A stretch of 64,000 nt of DNA, from the NCBI RefSeq assembly GCF_036373705.1, contig NC_089856.1:3931001-3995000 (forward strand). Direction: 5' to 3'. The stretch comes from Amia ocellicauda (Eukaryota > Chordata > Actinopteri > Amiiformes > Amiidae). A program made the translations under genes and the position numbers. The notes under the pieces were generated by a model. That model was given only the letters and a program-made list of their open reading frames with translations. It had not been told where the DNA came from and searched no databases. Positions 1 to 11,633 of this stretch are shown piece after piece. Numbering within the stretch: the stretch's first letter is position 1; each line of letters begins with the position of its first letter.

Positions 1-720
1 AATGTAAAAATACCATTCAGCCCTGAAGGAAAATATGCACCTGTCACAACTTGCTTTTGCTTAAAGGATGTAAAGCATCGTAGGTGGCCAACATTGCACA
101 GATGCAACAGTGGTTTAGATTTGAATATCTTCAATATAATAATAACTATGAATTGGGAATGCATTTTCCCTAAAGAGCTGAATATGTGTAACAGGGTGAT
201 GTGGCAAGACGGGTACCTTTTGCCAGAAGGCATTTTTTATGGTAAGGCTGTCAAATCAACACTGAGCAGGTAATTAGATATCCTCCAGGCAATCCACAGC
301 TGTACCTTGACAGGGTCACAGTAAGGTTACATTCTCTGTTGTGGCTACATGTATCAATCGTGTACAATTACCCGCTCCCATAGGAAAGAGTTTGAAAAAC
401 AATCAAATTGATGGGGGAAGTGGGGGAGTAAAATGCACTTTAGTGCCTTGTGTATCCCTGTACGCATTCTTTAGTGCTCTTTAGATGCTTTCAAGGTTTA
501 CTCGGTTCCGGAATTTGTGGTCATTCCATTCACTGAATTCCAGCCTTGTTCATTTCATCCACAGCTTCTCGCAGAGTAGAGTACAATAATAAGATTAAAT
601 GTCTTCTTATATTCTACTGGAGGGCAATTTTAAACAAACTATTAACCATTTAGGAAAAACACATTATTATGATGAGCACCACCATTATGGTTCTCACGTA
701 TTCATTGTGCTGTTCCTCAG
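1..720. other. Upstream intron of TMEM205, no other gene seen
   Basis: No coding exon is recognisable here. The stretch ends in a splice acceptor (ttcctcag, AG at 719-720) that opens the TMEM205 exon at 721. I looked for the exon that should encode the conserved N-terminal membrane segment of TMEM205 and did not find it, so it probably lies left of the window. The small open frames starting at 599 and 669 run through the acceptor and are not genes. Confidence 0.6.
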
Positions 721-1284
721 GGCTGGTCCTGGGAGCGGGCGTTCCTCGGCACATCTTCGGCCTGGTGCAGAGCAAGCTGTTCCCCTTCTACTTCTACGGC
801 CTCCTGGGGTCGTCTTTCCTCAACCTGGCGGTGTATGCTGGGTACCACCCCCGGGAGCTGCTGGACAATCATGAGACAGTGCAGGTGAGCCAGGCAGGTG
901 TGGGTGAAACCTTCCAAAAGGATGTGATCGTTGCACCGTGTGTAAAGAATCTACTATTAACCTGCTGCCCCCTTCACCTAGATGGGTCTGTTCTTCGGCG
1001 CGTTGATACTGGCGGGTCTGAATGCCCAGTGGTTCGGCCCGGCCGTCACTGAGTTGATGCATCAGATGCACGAGGTGGAGCGGGAGCACGGGCTGGGAGG
1101 CGAGGTGGGCTTCCGCTCCAACAAGGAGGGCTACACCAAGCTGCGCGAGCAGGACCCCAAGTACAAGGGTCTGCGGAGCTCTTTCTTCCGCTACCACGGC
1201 CTGTCCTCCCTCTGCAACCTGCTGGGCCTGCTCTGCACTGGCGTCAACCTGTGCTATGCCGCCCTCAACCTCCGCACCATCTGA
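721..1284 (+). CDS. TMEM205: Transmembrane protein 205, last two coding exons (partial gene)
   Basis: Two exons are seen: 721-884 (donor gtgagc) and 982-1284 (acceptor cacctag, stop TGA at 1282). Together they encode about 154 residues. The first exon gives the family segment PRHIFGLVQSKLFPFYF followed by a membrane helix. The second begins MGLFFGALILAGLNAQWFGP and contains the soluble loop GLGGEV, the stretch KLREQDPKYKGLRSSFFRYH, then GLSSLCNLLGLLC and a final helix. These match the C-terminal three quarters of human TMEM205 (about 189 aa). TMEM205 is a small multi-pass membrane protein linked to cisplatin resistance and vesicle trafficking; its exact activity is not established. Exon phases agree (the first exon enters in phase 1, the junction is phase 0). 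Upstream exons are outside the window. Neighbouring RAB3D is also a neighbour in human. Confidence 0.93.
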
Positions 1285-1854
1285 CCCCCCCGGGGAGCCT
1301 CCGCAGCCGGAATCGGATCGGCCTGCTGTAGCAATAGGAGCCTCGTCTGTTTCTTGTAGGCGTCTCCCTGGCCACTGCCGCCACCGATCTGGAAATGTGA
1401 ATCTGGTCCAGATTATTGTTTTACAGCTACATTTGCTATTCCCCTCTGTGCTATTTTACACTAAAGTTGGATAGTGACACATAAACAGAACAGTCACAGG
1501 ACAATCAGTTTAGACATTCCTTTTCCTAACGTTTTTAGCTAATCAAAAATGTATTACAGAGATCAATACTCATTATTTATGTTTGTGTGGTCCAAAACTG
1601 CTTTTTCTGATATGTAGAAATTAATATGGGCTGGCTGCAAAGGGTTAAATGTATTTACCAGACATCGGTATATTGTTACATTGTTTGACATCATACTTGA
1701 TCATAAAACAAAGTATGTATCTGTCTCTCCCTTTCTCTCTGACTCCCCAAGATGTTTCCCCTTGCTTCAATCTACAGATTATCTTTTCCATGTCACACCT
1801 GCAAAGTTTAAGATTGAATCTTCCAATCTTTTATGTGATTGTCTTCTAGGTCTT

Positions 1855-1902
<48 letters not shown>

Positions 1903-2358
1903 GATATCACCCACAGACAATCAAAATTAAGTAGCTGTGAATTATTTTATTAATTTGACTGGTAATAAAATGGAAAATGTTGATCAACATGTTTGCTAGA
2001 CTTGAGCCATATTGTATTAAGAAGTGTGATTGTTTTTTTTAACAATAAACATTTTGAATTATACATTCTCTTTGCTTTAATTTAGGTAGAACTGAATGTG
2101 TCTCAAGGCGCATTTACAGATTAGTTCCGCTGGAGGGCGCAAAGTGCATTTGACAAGCACAAAGACTCGTTACAAAAAATGTCACGAGAGATGTATGTAA
2201 TAAAAAATGCAATTAAATGAGTTTGTTGAAATCTACAGTTTCAGCTTGCTTCATGACATTCTAATTATAAATCATGACTGAATAAACCTTAAAAGAAGTT
2301 AATAAATATTGGGCTGCTATCCTAAAATATTTTACTTTTTGTATTTTATGTTTACACA
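1285..2358 (+). other. TMEM205 3'UTR and intergenic region
   Basis: AT-rich sequence follows the TMEM205 stop. Poly(A) signals AATAAA occur at 1964-1969 and 2044-2049; the second is followed by a T-rich stretch, so the transcript could end near 2065-2080. A pure (AT)n run lies at about 1858-1897. No gene is seen between 2080 and the transposon end at 2359. Confidence 0.55.
1858..1897. repeat. (AT)n microsatellite
   Basis: About 40 bases of uninterrupted TA dinucleotide lie in the TMEM205 3'UTR, just upstream of its poly(A) signals. Confidence 0.9.
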
Positions 2359-3258
2359 TACACCAATCAGCCATAACATTATGAGCACTGACAGGTGAAG
2401 TGAATAACACTGATATTCTCGTTATCATGGCACCTGTCAGTGGGCGGGATATATTAGGCAGCAAGTGAACATTTTGTCCTCAAAGTTGATGTGTTAGAAG
2501 CAGGAAAAATGGGCAGCGTAAGGATCTGAGCGACTTTGACAAGGGCCACATTGTGATGGCTAGACCACTGGGTCAGAGCATCTCCAAAACTGCAGCTCTT
2601 GTGGGGTGTTCCTGGTCTGCAGTGGTCAGTACCTATCAAAAGTGGTCCAAGGAAGGAAAAGCGGTGAACCGGCGACAGGGTCATGGGCGGCCAAGGCTCA
2701 CTGATGCACGTGGGGAGCGAAGGCTGGCCCGTGTGGTCCGATCCAACAGACGAGCTACTGTAGCTCAAATTGCTGAAAAAGTGAATGCTGGTTCTGATAG
2801 AAAGGTGTCAGAAAACACAGTGCATCACAGTTTGTTGCGTATGGGGCTGCGTAGCCGCAGACCAGTCAGGGTGCCCATGCTGACCCCTGTCCACTGCCAA
2901 AAGCACCTACAATGGGCATGTGAGCATCAGAACTGCACCACGTTGCAATGGAAGAAGGTGGCCTGGTCTGATGAATCACGAGTTCAAGGTGTTGGCTTGG
3001 CCTCCAAATTCCCCAGATCTCAATCCAATCGAGCATCTGTGGGATGTGCTGGACAAACAAGTCCGATCCATGGAGGCCCCACCTCGCAACTTACAGGACT
3101 TAAAGGATCTGCTGCTAACGTCTTGGTGCCAGATACCACAGCACACCTTCAGAGGTCTAGTGGAGTCCATGCCTCGACGGGTCAGGGCTGTTTTGGCGGC
3201 AAAAGGGGACCTACACAATATAAGGCAGGTGGTCATAATGTTATGGCTGATCGGTGTA
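2359..3258 (+). mobile_element. Tc1/mariner element with internal deletion, copy 1
   Basis: The ends are inverted repeats: the left begins TACACCAATCAGCCATAACA and the right reads as the reverse complement of TACACCGATCAGCCATAACA. About 30 bp match with a few mismatches. Inside is a broken transposase. The N-terminal paired-like DNA-binding part ([13 protein letters not shown], then [18 protein letters not shown]) and the first catalytic motif WSDESR are open from 2553. The frame then jumps to the C-terminal motif [15 protein letters not shown], which is in another frame. The central part with the second catalytic Asp is missing, so the copy cannot make an active DDE enzyme. The element is about 900 bp, whereas full-length relatives are about 1.2 kb or more. 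The flanking dinucleotides are CA and GA rather than duplicated TA, suggesting an old or mutated target site. A second copy at 45450-46350 shares the same junction. Confidence 0.9.
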
Positions 3259-3262
3259 GATG

Positions 3263-3266
<4 letters not shown>

Positions 3267-3300
<34 letters not shown>
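3267..3300. repeat. (GT)n microsatellite followed by a short CTAAAA-type tandem
   Basis: A run of GT begins 9 bases after the Tc1 right end. It is followed at 3305-3332 by about three copies of a CTAAAACTC-like unit. Confidence 0.85.
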
Positions 3301-3303
<3 letters not shown>

Positions 3304-3380
3304 AATCCTAAAACTCCTAAAACTCCTAAAACAAAAACTAAAGTCATAAAATTGATGACGTAAAGACGGTTTTCCCGAAC

Positions 3381-3466
3381 TCTCGCGAGAGGAGATGACG
3401 TAGCCAGTGAGACGAGTTCCTTCCGCGGTGGAGTTTGAGCGCGTCGACAAAATCGCTTCAGTGAAG
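3381..3466 (+). promoter_or_regulatory. Candidate PLD6 promoter and non-coding first exon
   Basis: A perfect palindrome TCTCGCGAGA lies at 3381-3390. This is the known CGCG element of CpG-island promoters, bound by BANP. ATGACGTA, a CRE/ATF-like site, follows within about 10 bases, then CpG-rich sequence. A good donor (GTGAAG|GTCAGTG, exon end at 3466) pairs naturally with the acceptor CCCCACAG just before the PLD6 start at 4234, so 3391-3466 may hold the transcription start and a 5'UTR exon. The motifs are seen; their function and the transcript are inferred. Confidence 0.5.
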
Positions 3467-4233
3467 GTCAGTGAATAATATCCGCGCGTCTGACGTAACT
3501 CACAGCATCACTAGTCTGTATACACGCTCCTTAAAACGGATGATTGTTCCGCTACCTTTGTGATCCCGAACACATGGCGGCTGTTTCAAACCGGCAGATG
3601 CACGTCGTCTATATGTATATATCCTTACATTTCACGGACGAGCCTGAGTTTTGCATCGCGTTTCTTATCCTCTGGCAGGCGAGGTCTCCGGGGTGTCGGA
3701 CCACATTTTGCCGGGCGAGGTTTTTGATCTGCAGCACACGGGTCTCTGGTTATTAATGAGCTCAATAATCCGTGTCACCTGGCAAGAAACTTTCCAGAAA
3801 ACAACCAGTCGAGACTAATGGAGATGAACAGTAAATCACACTAAATAGTATTAGGAGCGACGTATTTAGACAAGTTGGTGGCAAAGTGCTTTCTAGGGTT
3901 GGTGGAGGCCTACACTTACTGATCGTTTATTGTCGTAATACAGTGTGTGTGTATAATGTGTGTATATATGCATACATACACGCACTTACAAAACTAAAAA
4001 ACAAGGGTACGCATTTGGGTAGTCCTCCATGCAGCAGTGGATCAACAGAGACCAATAATGAGAGAAACTTATTTTCAGATGAATGTCTGCGCTCCTCCAG
4101 GTTCCTGTTCTGTGGAGTTTTCACAGTTCATTTGCGTCTCTTCTCTCCCACTGCTCAGAGCAGTTACTGCCTCTCTTCTCCTTCCTCTATCACTCTTCTC
4201 CTTCTCCCTCCTCTCTCTCCTTCCCCACAGGGC

Positions 4234-6377
4234 ATGTCAGTGAGCCACACAGTGAAGCTGCTGGGGCTGGGGGTGGTGGTGGCCACCTTGAGCCTGGAGG
4301 GCCTCCTCTGGCTGTACCAGCGGCTGCGGCAGTGGAGCTGCGGGGGCCCCCTGAAGGAGGTCCTGTTCTTCCCCGCCAGCATGACCTGCGTGGAGCATCT
4401 CTTCTGCCCCCCCGGGGACGGGCCCTGCCCCTGCCCGCTGCCCCACGGCCCCGAGACTTCCTTCACCCGGCTCCTGCGCCACCTGCTGTCCGCCCGCGCC
4501 ACGCTGGACCTCTGCCTGTTCTCCTTCTCCAGCCAGGAGCTGAGCCGGGCCGTGCTGCACATGCACCGGCGGCGCGTGGCCGTACGCGTGGTGATCGACA
4601 AGGACTACCTGGACATCAACGGCTCCCAGGTCGGCCGGCTCCTCAAAGCAGGTTCGCCCCAGGCACCCCTTCTGCGGTCCCGTTCATTGTTTCACTCCTG
4701 GAATTGGAGTTGCAGGGCCCTGACCCTACAATAAACATCATAACAAGAATTGGGATTATGTAGTATCCTGGTTTTATCCTAATCCTTTTATTTTAAAGAA
4801 GAACGCACTCTTTGTGAAAGTCTGTTTTTGACCTTCATAATATGCTGGAGTCTCGCACTGAATCTGGTGAATTTCTGCATGGAGTTCCCACAGTTTATGA
4901 AGTGGGATTTTTGTTGTCCACGACTATTTGAATAGTCGCCCCCCCATTCAAAATGTGACAGATTAAATGAGTGATAATGCTTTGCAAAAGTTCTGAACTT
5001 TGTTTAAAATGCTTATCTAACGCAAGAACGTTGTTATATAAACATTGTAAAAATACCTTCCTATCAGAAGACATGTGGAAATGGCATAATAACAGCAGCA
5101 AGAAGCAGAGCTGCCGACTCTCTCGCCTGTGTACGACTCTCGTTTTATTATTGTTTCCCGATATTGTCACGTCACAGTTTCAGATTAACTATAAAGGTTG
5201 TGACTGTGAGTTTATAAGGGAATATTTTGCAATTACAGCTGTAAATGAACGTCCAAACTGTTTTTCATTTTCAAGTTTTATTAATTCGATTTTTCATTCT
5301 GTAATAGTTTAGCAATGTGAGTTGCAACGACAGTGCCTTAACGTTAGCGCCCTTGTGGCAATGGGTTCCGGTCATAACGACGAAATGCAAAATGTATTAG
5401 ACTGTCTAGCTAATTTATTTATTCTGCGCAGTGGAAATCTGCGCTTCCGTAATGGGACAATTATTAGCCAAGGTACGTTCTAGTTTAGCCAATCACAGAC
5501 GAGAAATGACAAATCCCACCCTCCCGTCAGTCTTCATTACAGCTACATAGAGAGCCAGTCATCAGTACACGCTTTAAAATAAAATCAATATATGCTTTTT
5601 ATCGAATGTTAGATTCACGTGTCGATAGTGGATATTCGGTTTCATCCCTAGTGGAGAATATATATAAAATAAATGTCTGGGACTGAAATGCTTGATGACA
5701 GTGAGCGCTGGGAAGAGGAAAGGCCGAAGCTGCATGCTGTTCACTGCCTCTGTGTTTAATTAAGGATATAAAAGCAGGCCTAATGGACAGCTGGACAGAG
5801 TGCAGTAATTCAATTTCAGAGTCAGGGAAAGAGAGAGGGAGCAGGGAGGAGGGGTTTGTTGGCTGCGGTTCGTCCTTCACTTCCCTCCCTGGTATCGTCT
5901 GTCAGGACGTAGAGACTGAACTCCGGACATGGTTTTGGTGGTTTTGGACCCGTAACCAGAACCCGACGACACTGGCTGTGCACTGGCACTGGAAGCACAT
6001 GAGTCTTGCTGGTCGGGGGTTTGAGAACGGTCTCGCTTTGATGAACTGGGGTGGATGCAATCTGGAAAGGTATTGTCTGATGCACTTAACCCATGTCTGG
6101 CCTCTGTCGCCCCCCCCCAACCCCGGTGTGTTGGTTTCTCCCAGGCATCTCTGTGCGCCACGACACCGGCAGCTACTTCATGCACCACAAGTTCGCGCTG
6201 GTGGACGGGCGGCTGCTGCTCACGGGCTCCCTGAACTGGACCATGACGGCTGTGCAGGGCAACCGGGAGAACGTCCTGGTGACCGAGGACCCCGCCTTCG
6301 TCAAGCCCTTCCTGCGGGAGTTCGAGGAGCTGTGGACAGCCAACGACCCTGCCGCGCCGGCCCCGACCCTCGCCTGA
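4234..6377 (+). CDS. PLD6: Mitochondrial cardiolipin hydrolase / piRNA nuclease (MitoPLD, Zucchini)
   Basis: Two coding exons, 4234-4651 and 6145-6377, give 216 aa. The start was chosen because ATG at 4234 follows an acceptor and opens with a hydrophobic segment (about residues 6-26), the outer-membrane anchor of this family. Next come KEVLFFPASMTCVEHLF and a Cys-rich CPCPLPHG (zinc-binding in MitoPLD), then LDLCLFSFSSQELSRAVLHM and VRVVIDKDYLDINGSQVG. Exon 2 carries the single HKD motif: His153, Lys155 and Asp160 in MHHKFALVDG, then TGSLNWT and NRENVLVTED. One HKD per chain is expected, because the enzyme works as a homodimer. Known roles are cardiolipin hydrolysis to phosphatidic acid at the mitochondrial surface and endonucleolytic formation of piRNA ends in germ cells. 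The intron sits after LKAG, the same place as in human PLD6. In human, PLD6 lies on chromosome 17, not beside TMEM205 and RAB3D. AATAAA at 6995-7000 is a plausible poly(A) signal. Confidence 0.93.
4652..6144 (+). other. PLD6 intron
   Basis: The donor is weak-looking (G|GTTCGC at 4652) and the acceptor is TTTCTCCCAG. I see no gene inside. The open frame through 5783-6144 is accidental and merges with exon 2 out of frame. Confidence 0.6.
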
Positions 6378-6424
6378 TGCCACCGCACGTACACTCCCTG
6401 ACGCAGAGGCCCGCCAAACACAGG

Positions 6425-6487
6425 CAGGCGCTCACTGTGTCCCTCCCTCCCTCCCTCGCCCCCTCCCTCGCCCCCTCCCTCGCCCCT
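6425..6487. repeat. CCCTCCCTCG minisatellite in the PLD6 3'UTR
   Basis: Several imperfect copies of CCCTCCCTCGCC are tandemly arranged just after the PLD6 stop codon. They form a strong C-rich/G-rich strand asymmetry. Confidence 0.75.
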
Positions 6488-9400
6488 GTGGTCCGCAGAG
6501 CCCTAAGCGCCCTCTCCTCTCCGACCTCCTCAAGTGCTGTAGTTCTGATTGTGCTCCGGCCAGAGTCTGCTGTTAATAGCTGCTGCTGATTTATCCACAA
6601 CTCCTCCCCCACCAGGATTTGCCTCCCATGCCCCGCCCAGGGATCTGGCACCGCCCCATGCCCCACACATGTCCCCGGCACTGCCCCCGGCCCCGCCCAG
6701 GTCTCCGGCACTTTGCGTGTCCCATGCAGCTCAAACCAAAACCAGGAGATGCTGCAGGAGCTGGGGTGGCCAGGCCTGTAAAGGAAGAAAATAACTGATT
6801 ATAAAAAATGTTCTGTAATTCAAATCAGCACTTCATTAATTTATCCGTTTTAAGATTTTGTTTTCCCCTCAGAAAAATTGTACTTAAATGTTTTTGCCAT
6901 TTTCACAGGTATTGTTTTTGATTCCGTTTGTGGGCCAAGTTAATATTTTTTTTCTAATGGTGTTTTTGGTGTTTATTAATATTGTGTATAACATAATAAA
7001 CTTCTGGTTATTTTTTTGATTGCTGCTTCAGAATGTTCATATTAAGTCTGGCACAATGCGATGCGACAAGCACAGAGTGCGTGCAGTTGTCACTGACGGA
7101 GGTGATTAATACTTACAAATTAAAGAGCAGCCGCAAGAATCTGCATTGATTCAGGAGCACAGTGGGGAGAATTGAGGGAAACTGATTCATCTGAGGGAGG
7201 GAGGGAGGGAGAAGAGCCCAGATATGAGGTCCAATTTCCATGTGTGCAAGGTGTCCAGTGATTGATCGGTTACAGCAGGGGTTCGTAACCTTTTTGGCCC
7301 CAAATTAATCAAGACAATTAAGATGACAAGGGGATTTTGAAGTCCGCAAGCTTATTTAATTTATTTTACTTGATCCAGCAGAAGCAAGAATAAAGACAAA
7401 ACCCTGGAAGTTGTATTTCTACAGAATTTATTAAAACAATTCACAGCTGGGAGTGAACTCTAAATTGCCAATTTCTAAATAAAACTGGGAACACACAGCG
7501 GTAATTAATTAAGCCAGACACTTGTCCAATTATGTGAGATCACATCCTTGACAGGATGAAGGGTAATGGCGCTATTTGTTCCAGTTGCTCTTACTAATTA
7601 CTCTGGTTTAACTGATCAGAAGGAAGTGTTTCCAAGTGTCTGTTAATTGAAGCTGTTGGGGTGACCTGGGAGAGATGGTCCCTCAGGGCTGGGTTCGGAG
7701 AACAAAGGCTAAGAGACGGCTTTTGATCTGGAAAACCTGTATGCGGGTTTTTTATTCAGCTGCACTGAGCTAAACGTCTTCACGATCGGGGGGTCATTTT
7801 CTTGAAAACGGTCTAAAAAAATCACCGCCGGCTCTCGGGTGCGGAGACTGCCGATTCCCCACCGGCCCGCTGTTTAATGAGGCACCGCTCCATGGCAGCA
7901 GAGCGGCAGACTGCTTTGGATGACATTGAGTTTGACTCCTCTCTGCTCTTAAGCTAATTAAAATGGCCCTGCCTGGTCTTTTTCTCTGCCCACTCTGCCT
8001 CCGAATTACCAAATTGAATTAGGCCCATATGTCAGGAAGGAGGGCTAAATAAATGGTCAACGGCCAACGTTGGATTCCAAGAGCCCTGTCATATTAAAGT
8101 AAGGATGGTGGGGGTGTACTGTTTTCCCCATGATATTTGGTACCCCCTTGGTATAAACGGGTATCTGTATCAGATCATATGCAATGCTCAAAGCTAGTCT
8201 CCCGAATTGTGTGTGTGTGTCTGTTTTTGCTCCACTTTAGTCATAATAACAAGCTTGTGTTTCGTTGTTTTAGGTTTTTTATACTTGGCAGATCTCTGCA
8301 CTGTTCCCCTGAGGGATCGCATCAGAGCCTCTCTAGACAGTTCCACACAGACCGTGCAACAGTTCTGCTCCAGCTGAACAGCGGCAGAGCAGGCTAACGG
8401 AGAGGTCGGAGAGTTACAGTGACAGCTCAGAGCCAAATAATTGCAGGCCTTGCAGTAATGGACGACGGAAGGAAGACTGCTGAGCCCAGGGTTTGTGGTG
8501 AAAGTAGTGGGGCTTCAGGAAGCAGATAACGGAGCCTCCTACCTGTGCCGTTAGTATTACAGGCCTAATTCAGAGTGTGGGGTGTTTAGCACTAATCCGT
8601 TCAGATCAGTTTGCTTACAGGAAGAGTGTGTTATTTCCTACTGTAGTGTTGGCTAGGCCATTGTTTGCTGTTATGACCAACAGGAAGTGAGGTGGGGAAG
8701 CAATTGTGAGCTGCACGCACATGCACTAAAGTCCAGAGTTGACAGTATTCCTGGGGACACTTGTCATTAGCACTGCAGGATATTAAGAAGAACAATATTA
8801 ATTACATTAAACCAGCAGTCCTTTTCAGCAGCCTCTTTAGCTAACAATGACACCTCCCTGTTTCAGTGGGAGGTAGTGGTCGAGATGCTCTGGGGACCTT
8901 GTTACTCACAGACGTCAGGAAACGACCGGCAGGCTTGTGAGAACAATCGCAAGATGACATCTGGAAGCGTGTCAGCCACTGCTTATTAATTCTGCCTGAT
9001 TTATTGGCTCCTTGATTTGAGAATGAGGAAGTAAATAAACTAGGGTTAGGAGTAGGATATATACTGACAAATGACTTGTGTAATATTTCCATTTGTATCT
9101 GCACAGCCTCTGTCCAACTTTTCGGCACACGTCCTTTGTACAGGAGTGTCAATAAATCCAGTGTAAGGTCTTGCTTTGCTGCACAGGTTGGGGCATGCTC
9201 CATTTTGTGCTTGGAGACTTGGAGGCATTTTTATGACCTCTGCCAGTGTGTGAATACAGCTGACCTCTGGCCCTAAAGTATGTACGATGTTCCCCTGGGG
9301 AAGAAAGGATTGACACTAGATCAGGGGCTTCAGCTCCTAATGTAGCCCCACCTGGGCAGTGCGGTAACTGATACAGTTGCGCTGAAAGTAAGTGGCGGCC

Positions 9401-10374
9401 CAGAGGGGCTCATTAGCGGTATTTTGCTTACTTTAGTCTGTGCATCCACAGTGCTGCATTGATACTGTGCCATAGAGGAAGGTGGGGGGCAGGGCTGTGT
9501 GGGGTTGCAGACCTATGAAAGAGCAGAATTTCAGAAACCTGGACATGACCACTAAAATCCAGGCGGTTTGTGATCTTGGCGCTGTTCAAATGTTCTAATT
9601 GAGTTACAGAGGCCCTGTGGTGAGGTTTGGAAATCGATATTTGCAGAGAAAACTGGCCGGGATGGTTTCACTAAAATCATAGCAGCCCCCCACCCCCAGT
9701 CTCTCTCTGTAAGCAGCTTTAGATAAAATTGCGACTCAGTAACTAGATTTGATTACTCGATTTTAAGATTTAAAAGTGATAATCCCAGTTTTATCCCCCC
9801 ATTGAGGTATCCCCAGCAGCATGTTTAAACCATGCTAACTGTGTTTTGCACTCCCTGCATCATGTTGGCTGCACAAATAAAAGACGAGACAGCTTTATTC
9901 TAGTTCACATAGATGATTAACTTCCTGGGTGTTTTTTATTATTATTTTATTTTGTATATTCTGAAAAATACTTTAATTTTATTTTGCAGCAAAAGTGCTG
10001 GTCTTTGACAAAGCAATGTCAGTTTGCGACATATCCTATGGCTTGCCTTTATTACAATATTGATGTTTGATGCATGACGTTGGTGCATTAAGTATAATGA
10101 ACAAGGTAGCGCAAAATATCATTGGGCTCTGAGACGCTGCTGTAGCTCAGTGTTGCTTTATCAGAGATGCGCTGCCGGCCAGGAAGACTGACTTGCAAAG
10201 CAGACTGTGCGGCTCCTGGCTGTATAGAAACCCGTTCGTCCGGTTTGCAGAAAACTCCCAGGAAAACTCAGGAAAAGTGTTGAAAAAGAAATGGAAGAGG
10301 TTTCATACAGATACGCCCTCTAGAGCTGCTGATGGTTCGCCAAGTTGAACCGAGCTGTGTTGATTGTGAAGGTC

Positions 10375-10379
<5 letters not shown>

Positions 10380-10425
<46 letters not shown>
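10380..10425. repeat. (AG)n microsatellite
   Basis: About 45 bases of GA dinucleotide; a second shorter (GA)n run lies at about 10531-10554. Both are polypurine on the plus strand. Confidence 0.9.
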
Positions 10426-10429
<4 letters not shown>

Positions 10430-11474
10430 CCGGTACACAGTCCTCAGTAGTTTGCAGGCGGCGTTTGGCTTCCTTCCGTGACTTGTATGTGCAAATGAAA
10501 GCGAGCTGCTGCGTGTGAGGTTAGATCCGGGAGAGAGAGAGAGAGAGAGAGAGAGGGGATCGGAAACAAATACGTGTTGGGAAACAACTATCCTGGGAAG
10601 TAACTGGGCTCAGTTCAATAGACACCTGGTCGTGAAGAGGAGGTCTCGTCTGATCCGCGACGGAAGAAGGTACTGGTCCACTGGGACCCTCACTGGGAAT
10701 CCGCTCCCCAGCGCCGCGCACATATGGAAAGGGCAGAGGAGCAGCGGGGACGGGTTTGGTGGTCATGTTGAGTTAAGATCTAGTTTTAGTTGGTTTTGCT
10801 AACAAGTTACTGTCTGTGTACGTTTTTAGGTACATAACTGAGTTGTGCTGGTACTTTGTCAAATGCATCTTGGCCGAGCATCTGGGTGAGGTGGTCTCCG
10901 CTAAAACATGGTGTTTATTCAACCTTTCTAACAAACGTGATCCCTCCACAGAGCAGGCTTGGACACGACTGGTCTGCTTCAGAAATGGGATGGATGGATG
11001 GATGGATGGATGGATATGTTTGGAGGACGCATTGGATTGTATCAACCTGTTTTCTTGCGTTTGGTTCCTTCGTGTGAGTGACGTTTGCAGGCAGATGTAA
11101 ACATCTGTTTCCGTGATCATGTGCGGGTGCGCTGTCGGTTTTCATGCTTTAATGACATGTTTGGCTGTGTCTGTCTGTGTGCGGTTTATACTGGGCTATC
11201 GACAGTTTCACAAACAGTCAGATATGAAGCAGATAGTGTTAATTGCGCAAAGGGTTATAAAACCAGGCATCAAGGCAGGAAATGAATGAAACGCCAAGTC
11301 CGCTGCTCAGATAAAGGCCCTCCTGCATCGCATACACGGGTTTGAGTTTTAATAAAAGTTGGAGTGATAGGAAAACTATTCGGGACGACGCAGATAGGCG
11401 TGCCCTGCTAAGCCCCAGCTGTGGGTAACTGCCGTTTAAACGCCTCTGTTCTCAAAGACCTGCCGTGCGGGGCT

Positions 11475-11516
11475 GTGTCCATGTGTCCATGTGTCCATGT
11501 GTCCATGTGTCCATGT
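11475..11516. repeat. Hexanucleotide and TG/AG/TGAG simple repeats
   Basis: The unit TGTCCA(TG) is repeated about five times here. A compound array of TG, then AG, then TGAG follows at about 11577-11650. Confidence 0.85.
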
Positions 11517-11577
11517 GTTTGAGTTTCCACCTGGGCTGGAGGGGCTCCCATAGAAACCCTGAAGACACTTGTATACA

Positions 11578-11633
<56 letters not shown>

